Shown here: one piece after another, positions 24,592-33,552 of the stretch | Numbering within the stretch: the first letter of the stretch is position 1 | How the letters are laid out: every line of letters begins with the position of its first letter | DNA from: Salinivibrio costicola subsp. costicola ATCC 33508 = LMG 11651 | Lineage (GTDB): Bacteria; Pseudomonadota; Gammaproteobacteria; Enterobacterales; Vibrionaceae | NCBI GenBank assembly: GCA_000565345.1 | Contig: AQOF01000030.1 | Coordinates: forward strand, 66 to 57,918 | Length of the DNA: 57,853 bases | Direction: 5' to 3' | Made by a program: the position numbers and the translations under genes | Notes under the pieces: model-generated | What the model was told of the DNA's origin: nothing | The model's database searches: none | Seen by the model: the letters and a program-made list of their open reading frames with translations, nothing else

Positions 24592-24854
24592 GTTTCCTCC
24601 GTAGAAGAGCTTAGGATTTCTTTCATAAGCTCTGTTGGCTGTGAAGGGTTATGCAATGCATGCATAACAGAATCCCACTGTTCATGGGTGATCATTAGCC
24701 TTTTATGCTCATTAATAACTGTCTGAGCTGTCTCTTTTGCGCTCTCCGCAATGAATCTGCTCAAAGTAGTATTTGATAGTGTGGCCGCTTCTTCAAGCGC
24801 TTGTTTTTCTTCTAATGTGACTCTTAATTCAACGCGCTTCTTTTTTAATAGCAT
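24567..24854 (-). CDS. DUF1778 ribbon-helix-helix antitoxin (TacA-like)
   Basis: 95 residues of the DUF1778 family: an N-terminal ribbon-helix-helix DNA-binding domain (KKRVELRVTLEEKQALEEAA) and a C-terminal toxin-neutralising tail. It is paired with the GNAT toxin downstream. The start is doubtful. ATG 24854 gives MLLKKKRVELRV, but ATG 24858 is better spaced from GGAG and would give MNAIKKKRVELRV if one A in the AAAAAA run were surplus. Given the many indels elsewhere in this window, that is credible. Expected to autorepress the pair. Confidence 0.85.
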   Translation of the reverse strand: MLLKKKRVELRVTLEEKQALEEAATLSNTTLSRFIAESAKETAQTVINEHKRLMITHEQWDSVMHALHNPSQPTELMKEILSSSTEETWTVQVNR

Positions 24855-24920
24855 TCATAGTTTTCACTCCGCCAAGGCAGGTGGATTATCCTTTGTTTTG
24901 ATTAAGCTGATGATTTTAAA

Positions 24921-24938
24921 GTAAATGTAAACGTAAAT
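24921..24938. repeat. Three tandem GTAAAY hexamers upstream of the toxin-antitoxin pair
   Basis: GTAAAT, GTAAAC and GTAAAT abut with a 6-bp period, 67-84 bp upstream of the antitoxin start. Ribbon-helix-helix repressors commonly bind short tandem sites, so this is a candidate operator. Confidence 0.45.
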
Positions 24939-24972
24939 TTCAGTTTCTTAAATTAAGCATCTCGGTTCTTCG

Positions 24973-24993
24973 TGTACGGCGTTTTCACGTACA
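24973..24993. repeat. Short inverted repeat between antitoxin and integrase
   Basis: TGTACG/CGTACA, 6-bp dyad with a 9-nt spacer, in the 196-nt gap downstream of the integrase gene (minus strand) and upstream of the antitoxin. Meaning unknown. Confidence 0.4.
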
Positions 24994-25050
24994 ATGTTTA
25001 CTCTAGAGGTTTTGGCGCGGTTGTCAACCTTTATCCTAGGTCAACTTGTC

Positions 25051-26121
25051 TCACTGAATCGCCTTTTCATGCAGCTTATGTGGAAACAACTCCGTGTACA
25101 CCGTCCACAGTACGTTTAAGTTCCGGTGGCCTGTCACCTGCGCCACTTCCTCAATCGAATAGCCTTTCTTAAATAGCCGGCTGGCCCCCTCGCGGCGTAA
25201 ATCGTGATAACGTAAATCGGTAATGCCTAGCGCATTGCGCACACGCTGAAACCCCGCGGTGACTGAACGCGGATTATACGGAAATATCCGATTACTTTCC
25301 CTTGGCTGGCGCATCACAATATCAAAGCTCTCGCCAAGCAACGGTACCAACATGTGGTTGCCGCTTTTCTTGCGCGGGTCTTTGCGGTTACGCACTAGCA
25401 CTTGCTTGTTTTTTTCGTCTAGGTCTTCCCACGTAATCGCGCATACTTCGCCAATGCGCATACAGGTAAGCACCGAGAAATCGAGAATATCAATAAACGG
25501 TATTCGCACGTTGCCGTTCGGGCGTTGGTTTTGCCGTGCTAGCAATCCTTCGCGCAGTTGCTCGAGTTCGTCACCTTTGGGTCGCCGCGTTCGCTTCTCG
25601 CTTCTGCCGATCAGTTTCATTTCAACCAGTATCGGAATGGTTTCTTCGAACACGCCAACGTTCGCATCGATGTTAAACACGGGTTTGGCTTTGCGCATCA
25701 CTGAACGCAGGTAGGCTACGTCATGGTAAACCGTCACCGGCTTGGCACCGGCGGCTATACGGTTTTTGCAGTGCTGGATAATGTCGCTCGGTTTTAGTTC
25801 GTTGCTGAGTACATTGGCAATGTCGCAGTCCCTCAGCATTTCGATCACGTAGCGTTTCGTGCGCCCCGTGTTGTTCCATAAGTCGGCATCGTATATGTAT
25901 TTTTCGATAAGCTCGCCAAGCGTAACAACCTGTGACTTGTTCACGCCCTCGGCTTCTAGCTCGAAAACCCGTTTTTTACCATACTCAACGGCGTGTGCTT
26001 TTTTCCTGAATGTTTTTTGCTCTCGGTGTATAATCCGGCCGCCTTTTTTGATGACGACCTGAGAGCGGTATCGAGATTCACCGCTGACAAGTTTACGGTG
26101 TTCTATAGAGTACGATGCCAT
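25051..26121 (-). CDS. int: Tyrosine recombinase, dusA-type integrase
   Basis: 356-residue phage-type integrase. An N-terminal Arm-binding region (RYRSQVVIKKGGR), a core-binding SAM-like domain (about 65-165) and a catalytic domain are present. Catalytic residues visible: Arg222 (CMRIGEV), Lys in NRKDPRKKSG, His306 and Arg309 (YHDLRREGASR), His332 (VTGHRN) and nucleophile Tyr342 (TVYTELFP). It lies 86 nt from the new dusA start, and its 5' end faces dusA, as in dusA-associated islands. The frame is intact, so the island may still be mobile. Confidence 0.93.
   Translation of the reverse strand: MASYSIEHRKLVSGESRYRSQVVIKKGGRIIHREQKTFRKKAHAVEYGKKRVFELEAEGVNKSQVVTLGELIEKYIYDADLWNNTGRTKRYVIEMLRDCDIANVLSNELKPSDIIQHCKNRIAAGAKPVTVYHDVAYLRSVMRKAKPVFNIDANVGVFEETIPILVEMKLIGRSEKRTRRPKGDELEQLREGLLARQNQRPNGNVRIPFIDILDFSVLTCMRIGEVCAITWEDLDEKNKQVLVRNRKDPRKKSGNHMLVPLLGESFDIVMRQPRESNRIFPYNPRSVTAGFQRVRNALGITDLRYHDLRREGASRLFKKGYSIEEVAQVTGHRNLNVLWTVYTELFPHKLHEKAIQ
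26026..26037 (+). promoter_or_regulatory. Second dusA-like -10 inside the integrase gene
   Basis: GTGTATAATCCG repeats exactly the 12 bp around the native dusA -10 (22414-22425), in the same orientation relative to dusA. It would fire antisense through the integrase start into dusA. May be coincidence of consensus promoters. Confidence 0.35.
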
Positions 26122-26173
26122 TCCGTCCTACCAGTTCGGGGAGACTATAGGGAGACTGTACATCAAAATTCGC

Positions 26174-26179
26174 TATAAT
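26174..26179 (+). promoter_or_regulatory. Island-supplied -10 for dusA
   Basis: Consensus TATAAT, 28 nt before the ATG at 26208, inside the island. The -35 is weak by eye. Confidence 0.6.
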
Positions 26180-26207
26180 TTAACCGAATTCGCAGTAATT
26201 GAGACTT

Positions 26208-27236
26208 ATGACAAATGCAGTAAAAACACAGGCCTCACGCGGTCTCAAGCCAAATTATCCAATGCAACGATTTTCCGTGGCGCCGATGCTTGATTGGACG
26301 GACCGACACTGCCGTTACTTTCATCGTTTATTATCTGGGCAAACCTTGCTGTTTACCGAGATGGTTACCACGGGGGCGATCATTCATGGTAAAGCGGATT
26401 ACCTTGCTTACAACGAGCAGGAGCATCCGGTGGCGTTGCAGCTGGGGGGATCGGATCCGGCGGATTTGGCAATGTGCGCCAAGCTGGCGGCCGCGCGTGG
26501 TTATGATGAAATTAACCTCAACGTAGGTTGCCCGTCGGATCGGGTGCAAAACGGTCGCTTTGGGGCGTGTTTAATGGCGGAGCCTGAGCTGGTGGCGCAG
26601 TGTGTGGCTGCCATGCGAGAAGTCACCGATGTGCCTCTTACGGTGAAAACCCGCATTGGTATTGATGAGCAAGACAGCTATGAATTTTTAACCGACTTTG
26701 TTGAGACAGTCAGCGAAAAAGGTGGCTGTGATATGTTCACGATTCATGCGCGCAAAGCGTGGTTAAACGGTTTGAGCCCAAAAGAGAACCGCGATATCCC
26801 GCCACTGGATTACCCACGCGTGTATCAGCTCAAAAAAGACTTTCCGCACCTGACGCTTGCGATCAATGGCGGAGTGAAAAGTCTTGAGGAAGCGGAGCAG
26901 CATCTTGAGCATCTTGATGGGGTGATGGTTGGTCGCCAAGCTTATCAGAGTCCTTTTATGTTGGCCGAGGCCGATCAGCGTTTATTTGGTATGACAACAC
27001 CTCGCATTACACGTCGTCAAGCGGTTGAAGCCATGTTCCCATACATCGAAAAACAGCTCTCTCAAGGGGCGCAACTGAACCATATCAGTCGCCATATGTT
27101 AGGTCTGTTCCAAAATATGCCTGGCGCGCGGCAATGGCGTCGCTATATCAGCGAGAATGCGCACAAGCCGGGAGCAAGTATTGAAGTACTGACCACGGCG
27201 ATGAGCCACATTCCTGACGATTGGCTTGATGCGTAA
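26208..27236 (+). CDS. dusA: tRNA-dihydrouridine synthase A with island-encoded N-terminus
   Basis: DusA reduces uridine to dihydrouridine at positions 20/20a of tRNA with FMN. 342 residues. Landmarks: [18 protein letters not shown], the catalytic-Cys motif [19 protein letters not shown], and [18 protein letters not shown]. The first 30 or so codons come from the island: [18 protein letters not shown] replaces the native MTTPSKTAASPDMTPKTV, while the following 14 residues are identical. Over these 14 codons the two copies differ at nine silent positions and no amino acid. ATG 26208 is preferred over TTG 26199. The gene is whole and probably functional. Confidence 0.93.
   Translation: MTNAVKTQASRGLKPNYPMQRFSVAPMLDWTDRHCRYFHRLLSGQTLLFTEMVTTGAIIHGKADYLAYNEQEHPVALQLGGSDPADLAMCAKLAAARGYDEINLNVGCPSDRVQNGRFGACLMAEPELVAQCVAAMREVTDVPLTVKTRIGIDEQDSYEFLTDFVETVSEKGGCDMFTIHARKAWLNGLSPKENRDIPPLDYPRVYQLKKDFPHLTLAINGGVKSLEEAEQHLEHLDGVMVGRQAYQSPFMLAEADQRLFGMTTPRITRRQAVEAMFPYIEKQLSQGAQLNHISRHMLGLFQNMPGARQWRRYISENAHKPGASIEVLTTAMSHIPDDWLDA
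26292..26299 (+). repeat. Right attachment core (attR)
   Basis: GATTGGAC inside the restored dusA; sequence to the left is island, to the right is host. Confidence 0.8.
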
Positions 27237-27344
27237 TTGAGTGAAAATGACTAAATTTAGGTTTACATTTAACCACCACGTTGACGTCGACCGGAAAGCC
27301 AATCCTAACGTACTGAAATAATGAGAATATATAGAGTGACAAAT

Positions 27345-27360
27345 TGGCTTAAAACCTGCA
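27345..27360 (+). promoter_or_regulatory. Sigma-54 promoter of pspG
   Basis: TGGCTTAAAACCTGCA has the invariant GG and GC at the exact -24/-12 spacing of TGGCACG-N4-TTGCW. It lies 35 nt before the pspG ATG. PspF-dependent sigma-54 control of pspG is established in E. coli. Confidence 0.8.
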
Positions 27361-27394
27361 GAGTCTGTCTCGCTATCAAGACAAGGAGATCGTA

Positions 27395-27658
27395 ATGATC
27401 GAACTACTTTTTCTGATTGGCTTTGCGGTGGTGTTATTCATGACCGGAGTCAGCATCATGGGCATGGTACTGGCGATGCTCGCGGGTTTTGCTGTGATGA
27501 TGTTGGCCGGGATGATCGGTACGCTGCTCAAGCTACTGCCATGGCTTTTAGTCATTGCTGTGGTGGTTTGGTTAGTCAAACATCAACGTCGCAGCCGTAA
27601 AGGTCAGTCAGAAGTGATCATCAATGAAAAGCGCTGGGCACGATTCCGTCGCCGCTAG
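27395..27658 (+). CDS. pspG: Phage shock protein G
   Basis: 87-residue inner-membrane protein of the envelope-stress (Psp) response. MIELLFLIGFAVVLFMTGVS and two further hydrophobic stretches (to about residue 62) match PspG. A basic tail with RRSRKGQ follows. AAGGAG precedes the start. The sigma-54 promoter immediately upstream agrees with the identification. No other psp genes are in the window, as expected because pspG is unlinked to pspABC. Confidence 0.88.
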   Translation: MIELLFLIGFAVVLFMTGVSIMGMVLAMLAGFAVMMLAGMIGTLLKLLPWLLVIAVVVWLVKHQRRSRKGQSEVIINEKRWARFRRR

Positions 27659-27819
27659 AGCGTGAAAACTTGCGCGTGTGCACAGCAAACGGACAGCATA
27701 AGTTGTTTTTAGCTTCTTCTCGGCACAAAGCTTGCTATCATTATCAGTTACCGGCGACAAGGCATGGCTTTGCCGCCTCCGCGTGACGACACTTTTTTAT
27801 CGACAATGTGGAGACTTTC

Positions 27820-28470
27820 ATGAAAACCACTTCAATGACGCTTGCCGCCGCAGCGTTTACCGCGCTACTGGCCATGCCCTCTCAAGCAGCAACCCTTGCC
27901 GGGGGAAAAGTCGGCGCCGATGCCTGGTTTATGGATGCTGATGTCAAGAATGTAGAAGCCGATGATGCCAGTACAGCGGGTTCTTATTATGCGGCACTCG
28001 AGCACCCGCTTCCGTTAATCCCGAATGCCAAGATCCGTCAAACCTCGGTGAGTGTTGATGGCACTCGCTCGGGCAACGTTGATTTTGACCAAATCGACTT
28101 CGTGGCGTATTACGAGTTTCTCGATAACGATCTTGTATCTGTGGATGCTGGCGTTAATTTACAGCGTTTTCAATCTGGTAAGTTCAAAGGGCAGAGCTTC
28201 GACGAATGGCAGCCAAACCTGTATGTCGATGCGCGCGTTGGTTTGGTAGGCACGCCGTTAAATGTGTTTGCCACCGTAAGCAAAGGCGAATTTGATGGCA
28301 CCAGCACCCTAGATGCCGAGGCGGGCCTTATTTATCAACTGGGCTTGATCGCCGCAGATTTGAATGTGCGTGGCGGCTATCGGATGATTGACCACGATTT
28401 CGATTATTTTAATAAAAAAGCTGAGCTTGATCTGACCGGTTTCTTTGTCGGTGCTGAATTAGACTTTTAA
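27820..28470 (+). CDS. TIGR04219-type outer-membrane beta-barrel protein
   Basis: 216 residues with a signal peptide (1-23, ending PSQA). The remainder alternates polar and hydrophobic residues in strands and ends with Phe (GAELDF), the usual outer-membrane barrel terminus. It fits the TIGR04219 family of small barrels in Vibrio and relatives; function unknown. ATG 27820 is preferred over GTG 27808 because GGAG lies between them at the right distance. A terminator follows, so it is a single-gene unit. Confidence 0.75.
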   Translation: MKTTSMTLAAAAFTALLAMPSQAATLAGGKVGADAWFMDADVKNVEADDASTAGSYYAALEHPLPLIPNAKIRQTSVSVDGTRSGNVDFDQIDFVAYYEFLDNDLVSVDAGVNLQRFQSGKFKGQSFDEWQPNLYVDARVGLVGTPLNVFATVSKGEFDGTSTLDAEAGLIYQLGLIAADLNVRGGYRMIDHDFDYFNKKAELDLTGFFVGAELDF

Positions 28471-28497
28471 TCTTGCTTTTTATCAGCCTTATGCCCT

Positions 28498-28522
28498 AAA
28501 CCGCGCGTCTGCGCGGTTTTTT
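28498..28522 (+). terminator. Terminator after the barrel-protein gene
   Basis: AAACCGCGC/GCGCGGTTT with a 4-nt loop and six T residues. Confidence 0.9.
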
Positions 28523-28625
28523 AATGCCTTCCTATTTATCCTCTCCCCCTACAACACATGGCACCCTCGTCTATCTGATACTAAGCTCAATTCAAGATGT
28601 GGATTTTATCGATAGGAAAATGACG

Positions 28626-28853
28626 ATGACAGCCGAACAACTCCGTGCGTTATACCGCCAACAGCTTTTGATTGAAGCGCTTGTTGAGCCGTCGTTAGAT
28701 AATGAAGGATGGGTGGTTGAATGCCGCCATGCTGCGGGAGGCTTGATGGCATTGACGAATGCCGACGGCGTTGAGCAGTGTTTTCTCGATATCGATCAAG
28801 CGACCTTGAATGCATTAGAGATTGGTTTTCAGCAAGTGCGCATTATCGACTAA
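28626..28853 (+). CDS. Small conserved-looking hypothetical protein
   Basis: 75 residues starting MTAEQLRALYRQQLLIEALVE; no family recognised. Acidic, soluble, one Cys pair (EC and QCF), ends VRIID. ATG 28626 has AGGA 8 nt upstream and is preferred to ATG 28620 or farther starts. The codon use resembles neighbours. It stands alone between the barrel gene and cysJ. Coding status rests on the ribosome site, typical composition and lack of a competing frame. Confidence 0.6.
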   Translation: MTAEQLRALYRQQLLIEALVEPSLDNEGWVVECRHAAGGLMALTNADGVEQCFLDIDQATLNALEIGFQQVRIID

Positions 28854-28994
28854 TCCCGCGACCCCGCTTAAGCACTCCTTTCTACACATGGGATCTTACA
28901 AAAAGTTATAAAACATTCACATCTATTCTTTATTGTTATTAACTGGTGAGGTTACGCTAGCATTTACGCAATGTTAGCAAGGAATGTCGTCACC

Positions 28995-30802
28995 ATGTTA
29001 CTCAAGGATCTCTCCGGGTTAACCAGCCCGCTTAATGATCAGCAAATCGGCCAGTTGCAACAAGCGGTGGCGGAGTTGTCACCGCAGCAGCTGGCCTGGA
29101 TCAGTGGTTATTTTTGGGGGTTAAGCCAAACACCTGCCGGTGAAGCGGTGGCACCCAAGACCATGCCACAAACCAGTGCCGCGCCCAACCACACCCTGAC
29201 TATTCTGTATGCCTCGCAAACGGGTAATGCCAAAGGCGTGGCGGAGGCGTTGCATCAAGAGGCCGAGGCAGCAGGGATCCCAGCCAAGTTGGTTGCGACC
29301 GATAACTATAAAGGCAAGCAGCTGGGCAAAGAAACCCACTTGGTGATAGTGGCTTCCACCAATGGTGAAGGCGAGCCGCCTGATAATGCCATTGAGCTGC
29401 ATGAATTTTTACAATCTAAAAAAGCGCCTAAGCTTGACCATCTTCACTACGCCGTTTTGAGCTTAGGAGACTCGAGTTACGAGTACTTTTGCCAAACAGG
29501 TAAAGATTTTGACGCCTTTTTACAAAAACTCGGCGCTCAGCCATGGTCGCCCGTCTTGATTGCGATGTGGATTATGAAGCCACAGCCAGTGCCTGGCGCG
29601 AGCAAACCTTAGCCGAGGTCAAGCAACAATTTCAGGCCAGCGGGGACGCGCAAGTGGTGCCACTCCATCAAGCCACCTCGCACGCTAAATATACTAAGCA
29701 GTCTCCTTACACAGCCGAACTACTCACCTGTCAGCGTATTACTGGACGTGGGTCAGATAAAGCGGTTTACCACATTGAATTTGATCTGGATGAGTCCGGC
29801 ATTCAATACCAACCGGGCGATGCCTTGGGGGTGTGGTATCAAAACGATCCTGTATTAGCCGATGCCATTTTAGCCCAAGTAGGACTGAGTGGTGACGAGT
29901 CGGTAGCGGTGGATGGCAGTGCCGTTTCGTTGCGCGAGGCGCTGATCACTGACTATGAAATCACCGCTTCTAACCCGCAGCAGATCACTGCGCTGGCGGC
30001 GTTGTCGGAAAGCGACACACTCACCGCCTTGACGGAAGACAAAGCTGCACTGCGTGAGTTTGCCAATCGCACTCAGCTCATTGATGCATTGACGCTGGCC
30101 GATGTCACTCTCAATGTCGAGCAATTTCAATCGATATTGCGCCGGCTTACCCCGCGTTTGTACTCAATTGCTTCCAGCCAGGCAGAAGTAGAAGACGAAG
30201 TGCACCTCACCGTCGGGCTGGTGGAGTATCAGCATGAGAGTGGAGCGTCACGCCAAGGCGGCGCATCGAGCTTTCTCGCCCACCGCGCGGCGAAAGCGGA
30301 GACAGTAAAAGTGTTTGTTGAGCATAACGATAACTTTAAGCTTCCTGATAACGATGCCACCCCGATCATTATGATTGGTCCAGGCGCCGGTATTGCCCCA
30401 TTCCGCGCCTTCTTGCAAGAGCGAGAGCAACGGGAGGCACAAGGTGACAACTGGTTGTTCTTTGGTGATCGCACCTTTACTGATGATTTTCTCTATCAGG
30501 TTGAATGGCAGCAATACCTTAAATCTGGCCTACTCACGCGGATGGATGTGGCCTTTAGCCGTGATCAGGCAGAGAAAGTGTATGTCCAGCATCGGTTACG
30601 CGAACGCGCTGAAGCGGTATGGCAATGGCTATCAAACGGTGCCTACCTCTATGTGTGTGGCGATGCTAACCAAATGGCGAAAGATGTCCATGAAGCGTTA
30701 ATCGAGATTGTCCAAACACAGGGTCAGCAAAGCCGTGAGCAAGCCGAAGCCTTTATTAACGAATTGCGCAAAGATAAGCGCTATCAAAGGGATGTGTACT
30801 AA
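28995..30802 (+). CDS. cysJ: Sulfite reductase (NADPH) flavoprotein alpha subunit CysJ (one frameshift)
   Basis: CysJ carries electrons from NADPH through FAD and FMN to CysI in assimilatory sulfite reduction. Flavodoxin domain with [12 protein letters not shown] domain with [18 protein letters not shown] domain with [14 protein letters not shown] and [12 protein letters not shown]-terminal RYQRDVY. One base is missing at about 29536-29541, between KLGAQ and the [11 protein letters not shown] stretch. Corrected length is 602 residues (E. coli 599). ATG 28995 has AAGGA upstream; ATG 28971 is an alternative. The stop overlaps the cysI start (TAATG). Confidence 0.94.
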
Positions 30803-32516
30803 TGAGTGAGCAGAAATTTGCGGGCGATACACTGGGCCCACTGGCCGATAATGAACGGCTAAAAAAAGACAGTGATTATTTGCGTGGCACCATTGATCAC
30901 GACTTGCAGGATCCGATCACGGGTGGTTTTACCGATGATAATTTCCAGCTGATCCGTTTTCACGGCATGTATCAGCAAGATGATCGCGATATTCGCGCGG
31001 AGCGGCAAAAACAAAAATTGGAGCCACTGCATAACGTGATGCTACGCGCGAGGATGCCGGGCGGGATCATTACTCCTAAGCAATGGTTAGCGATTGACAA
31101 GTTTGCCCGCGAAAGCTCGCTCTATGGCAGCATTCGCCTGACCACGCGACAAACTTTTCAGTTTCATGGTGTCCTAAAGCCTAACATCAAGCTCATGCAT
31201 CAGACCTTGCATGAATATGGTATTGACTCGATTGCTACTGCTGGGGATGTGAACCGTAATGTGTTGTGTACCTCTAACCCAGTGGAGTCCGAGCTCCATC
31301 AGCAAGCCTATGATTGGGCAAAACGCATCAGCGAGCACTTGCTGCCTAAAACTCGCGCTTACGCAGAGATTTGGCTCGATGGTGAAAAAGTCGAAGGCAG
31401 CCAAGATAAAGAGCCGATTTTGGGTGAGCGTTACTTGCCGCGTAAGTTCAAAACCACGGTGGTGATCCCGCCACAAAACGACGTGGATGTGCACGCCAAC
31501 GACCTTAACTTTGTCGCCATCGCCGAACAAGGACAGCTGATCGGCTTTAACGTCTTAGTCGGGGGTGGGCTGGCGATGACCCATGGTGACACTAACACCT
31601 ACCCGCGCCGCGCAGATGATTTTGGTTTTATTCCGCTTGAACATACGTTGAAGATTGCTGAGGCCGTGGTCACCACCCAACGTGATTGGGGAAACCGTTC
31701 GAACCGTAAAAATGCGAAAACCAAATATACCCTTGATCGTGTTGGCGCGGATGTATTCAAAGCGGAAGTGGAAAAGCGTGCTGGTGTAACATTTGCGCCA
31801 AGCCGGCCTTATAGCTTTACTGGTCGCGGTGATCGCTTGGGCTGGACCAAAGGGATTGACGGTAAATACCACCTCGCCCTATTTATCGAAAATGGCCGCT
31901 TGCGTGATACACCAGAAAAGCCGCTCAAAACCGGCATGGCAGAGATCGCCAAGGTACACCAAGGCGATTTTCGAATGACCGCCAACCAAAACCTGATCAT
32001 TGCCGGGATCCCTGAAGCGCAAAAAGACGAGATTGAGGCGTTAGCGCGTCGTTATCGGTTAATTGATGATGCGCACAGTGTACAGCGCACGAATTCGATG
32101 GCGTGTGTTTCCTTCCCAACCTGTCCACTTGCCATGGCAGAAGCGGAGCGCTTTCTTCCCGATTTTGTCACCGAAGTGGAAGCGATTCAGAAAAAACACC
32201 AAGTAGAAAACGATCCGATTGTTTTACGGGTAACCGGCTGTCCCAATGGTTGCGGCCGCGCGATGCTGGCAGAAGTGGGTTTGGTCGGCAAAGCGCCAGG
32301 GCGCTATAATCTGCATTTAGGCGGAAATTGGAAGGTACCCGAATCCCCAAAATGTACAAAGAGAACATCACCGATCGTCAGATCCTTGACGAGTTGGATC
32401 AGTTGATTGGTCGCTGGGCAACGGAGCGTGAAGTGGGTGAGCACTTTGGTGATTTCTTGATCCGCCGCGAGGTGATTGCCCCCGTGCATGTATCTAAGAG
32501 GGATTTTTATGCTTGA
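30802..32516 (+). CDS. cysI: Sulfite reductase hemoprotein beta subunit CysI (one frameshift)
   Basis: CysI reduces sulfite to sulfide at a siroheme-4Fe4S centre. The four cluster cysteines are visible in [13 protein letters not shown] and [15 protein letters not shown]. One base is missing at about 32326-32330 (LHLGGNW, then [12 protein letters not shown] in another frame). Corrected length is 571 residues against 570 in E. coli. It is translationally coupled to cysJ and overlaps the cysH start by 8 nt. Confidence 0.95.
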
Positions 32517-33287
32517 AACCGTTCAACCTAATGCGACGTTAGCCTTGGCTGACATTGCCGCGATGAATAAAAGCCAGCAAGCCTTGGCATTGGCGGAGGT
32601 CAATGCCACCTTGGAGTCACTTTCGGCGCCTGAGCGTGTGGCCTGGGCACTTGAGCATCTCGAGGGGCAATGTGTTCTGTCGTCCAGCTTTGGTGTACAG
32701 GCAGCGCTTATGCTTCATTTAGTGAGTCAGGTTAAATCGGACATTCCGGTGATCTTAACCGACACGGGCTACTTATTTGCCGAGACTTACCGGTTTATCG
32801 ATACCTTAACTGCACGGCTTAACTTGGATTTGCGCGTCTATCGTGCTGAGCTTTCCCCCGCGTGGCAAGAAGCGCGTTACGGCCAACTCTGGGAGCAAGG
32901 CGTGGAGGGGATCAGCCAATATAATCAAATCAACAAAGTTGAGCCGATGAAGCGTGCGCTGCGAGAGCTAAAAGCCGGGACCTGGTTTTCTGGCTCCGCC
33001 GAGGTCAATCTGACTCTCGTGCTAATTTGCCGATACTCAGTGTCCAGCATGGGGTGTTTAAGTTCTTGCCTGTGATTGATTGGTCGAACCAACAGGTCGA
33101 TGACTACCTGCGCGAGCATGACTTGCCTTATCATCCATTGCGCGAAAAAGGCTATGTGTCGGTGGGGGATGTTCATACCACCCAGCGGTTAGAACCGGGC
33201 ATGCGTGAAGAGCAAACACGGTTTTTTGGTCTCAAACGCGAGTGCGGCTTGCATGAGGACGACTTAAATGATGGTTCGGAGATATAG
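32509..33287 (+). CDS. cysH: PAPS reductase CysH (one frameshift)
   Basis: Thioredoxin-dependent phosphoadenylyl-sulfate reductase, converting PAPS to sulfite. [12 protein letters not shown] (PP-loop like), [13 protein letters not shown], and after the break [20 protein letters not shown] and the catalytic-cysteine end RECGLHED. One base is missing at about 32992-32996 inside the [14 protein letters not shown] stretch. Corrected length is 259 residues. Overlaps cysI and completes cysJIH. Confidence 0.93.
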
Positions 33288-33328
33288 CCCCGTCGGGAAT
33301 AGCCTCGTCGAGAATAGCCCCGCCGAGA
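33284..33328 (+). repeat. Triplicate 15-bp repeat after cysH
   Basis: Three abutting units, consensus ATAGCCYCGYCGRGA, starting within the cysH stop codon: 33284-33298, 33299-33313 and 33314-33328. Each unit differs by one to three bases. Confidence 0.8.
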
Positions 33329-33359
33329 AAGAATGTAACTAACTCTCGGCCCTTAAATA

Positions 33360-33386
33360 GTGTCACCTTGTGGTGGCATTTTTTTG
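33360..33386 (+). terminator. Terminator of the cysJIH operon
   Basis: GTGTCACC/GGTGGCAT stem (one G-T at each of two positions), TTGT loop, seven T residues. Confidence 0.8.
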
Positions 33387-33552
33387 TTCAATTTCACTGA
33401 GTTTGTCTACTCTTTAACTGAGTAACTCATCAGCCGTGGCGTGTTTTGTGCTATAAATAGCGGGTAAAGCTAGGAGGCAGTGAATAAGAGCCTAATACTT
33501 TTATTCGCAACGTGTCACGGATGCGCCATTAATGTGACCAACAGTGAATCTT

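Larger units (their letters stand above)
22564..26299. mobile_element. dusA-integrated genomic island (about 3.7 kb)
   Basis: Bounded by two copies of the dusA core GATTGGAC. Contents from left: two membrane-protein genes, a four-hairpin region, a GNAT/DUF1778 toxin-antitoxin pair and a tyrosine integrase next to the right end. Coding sequence on the left half is visibly more AT-rich than flanking genes. The right end supplies a new start for dusA. Integration into the 5' end of dusA by a dedicated integrase family with repair of the gene is an established class of island. No structural phage genes, relaxase or excisionase were recognised, so it is either minimal or relies on a helper. Confidence 0.9.

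Noticed and set aside
22597-27241. 11-bp match GCGTAATTGAG at the left island end and the dusA 3' end, as an alternative attachment site
   Set aside because: A match this short is expected by chance, and it does not explain the duplicated dusA N-terminal coding sequence, which the GATTGGAC core does.
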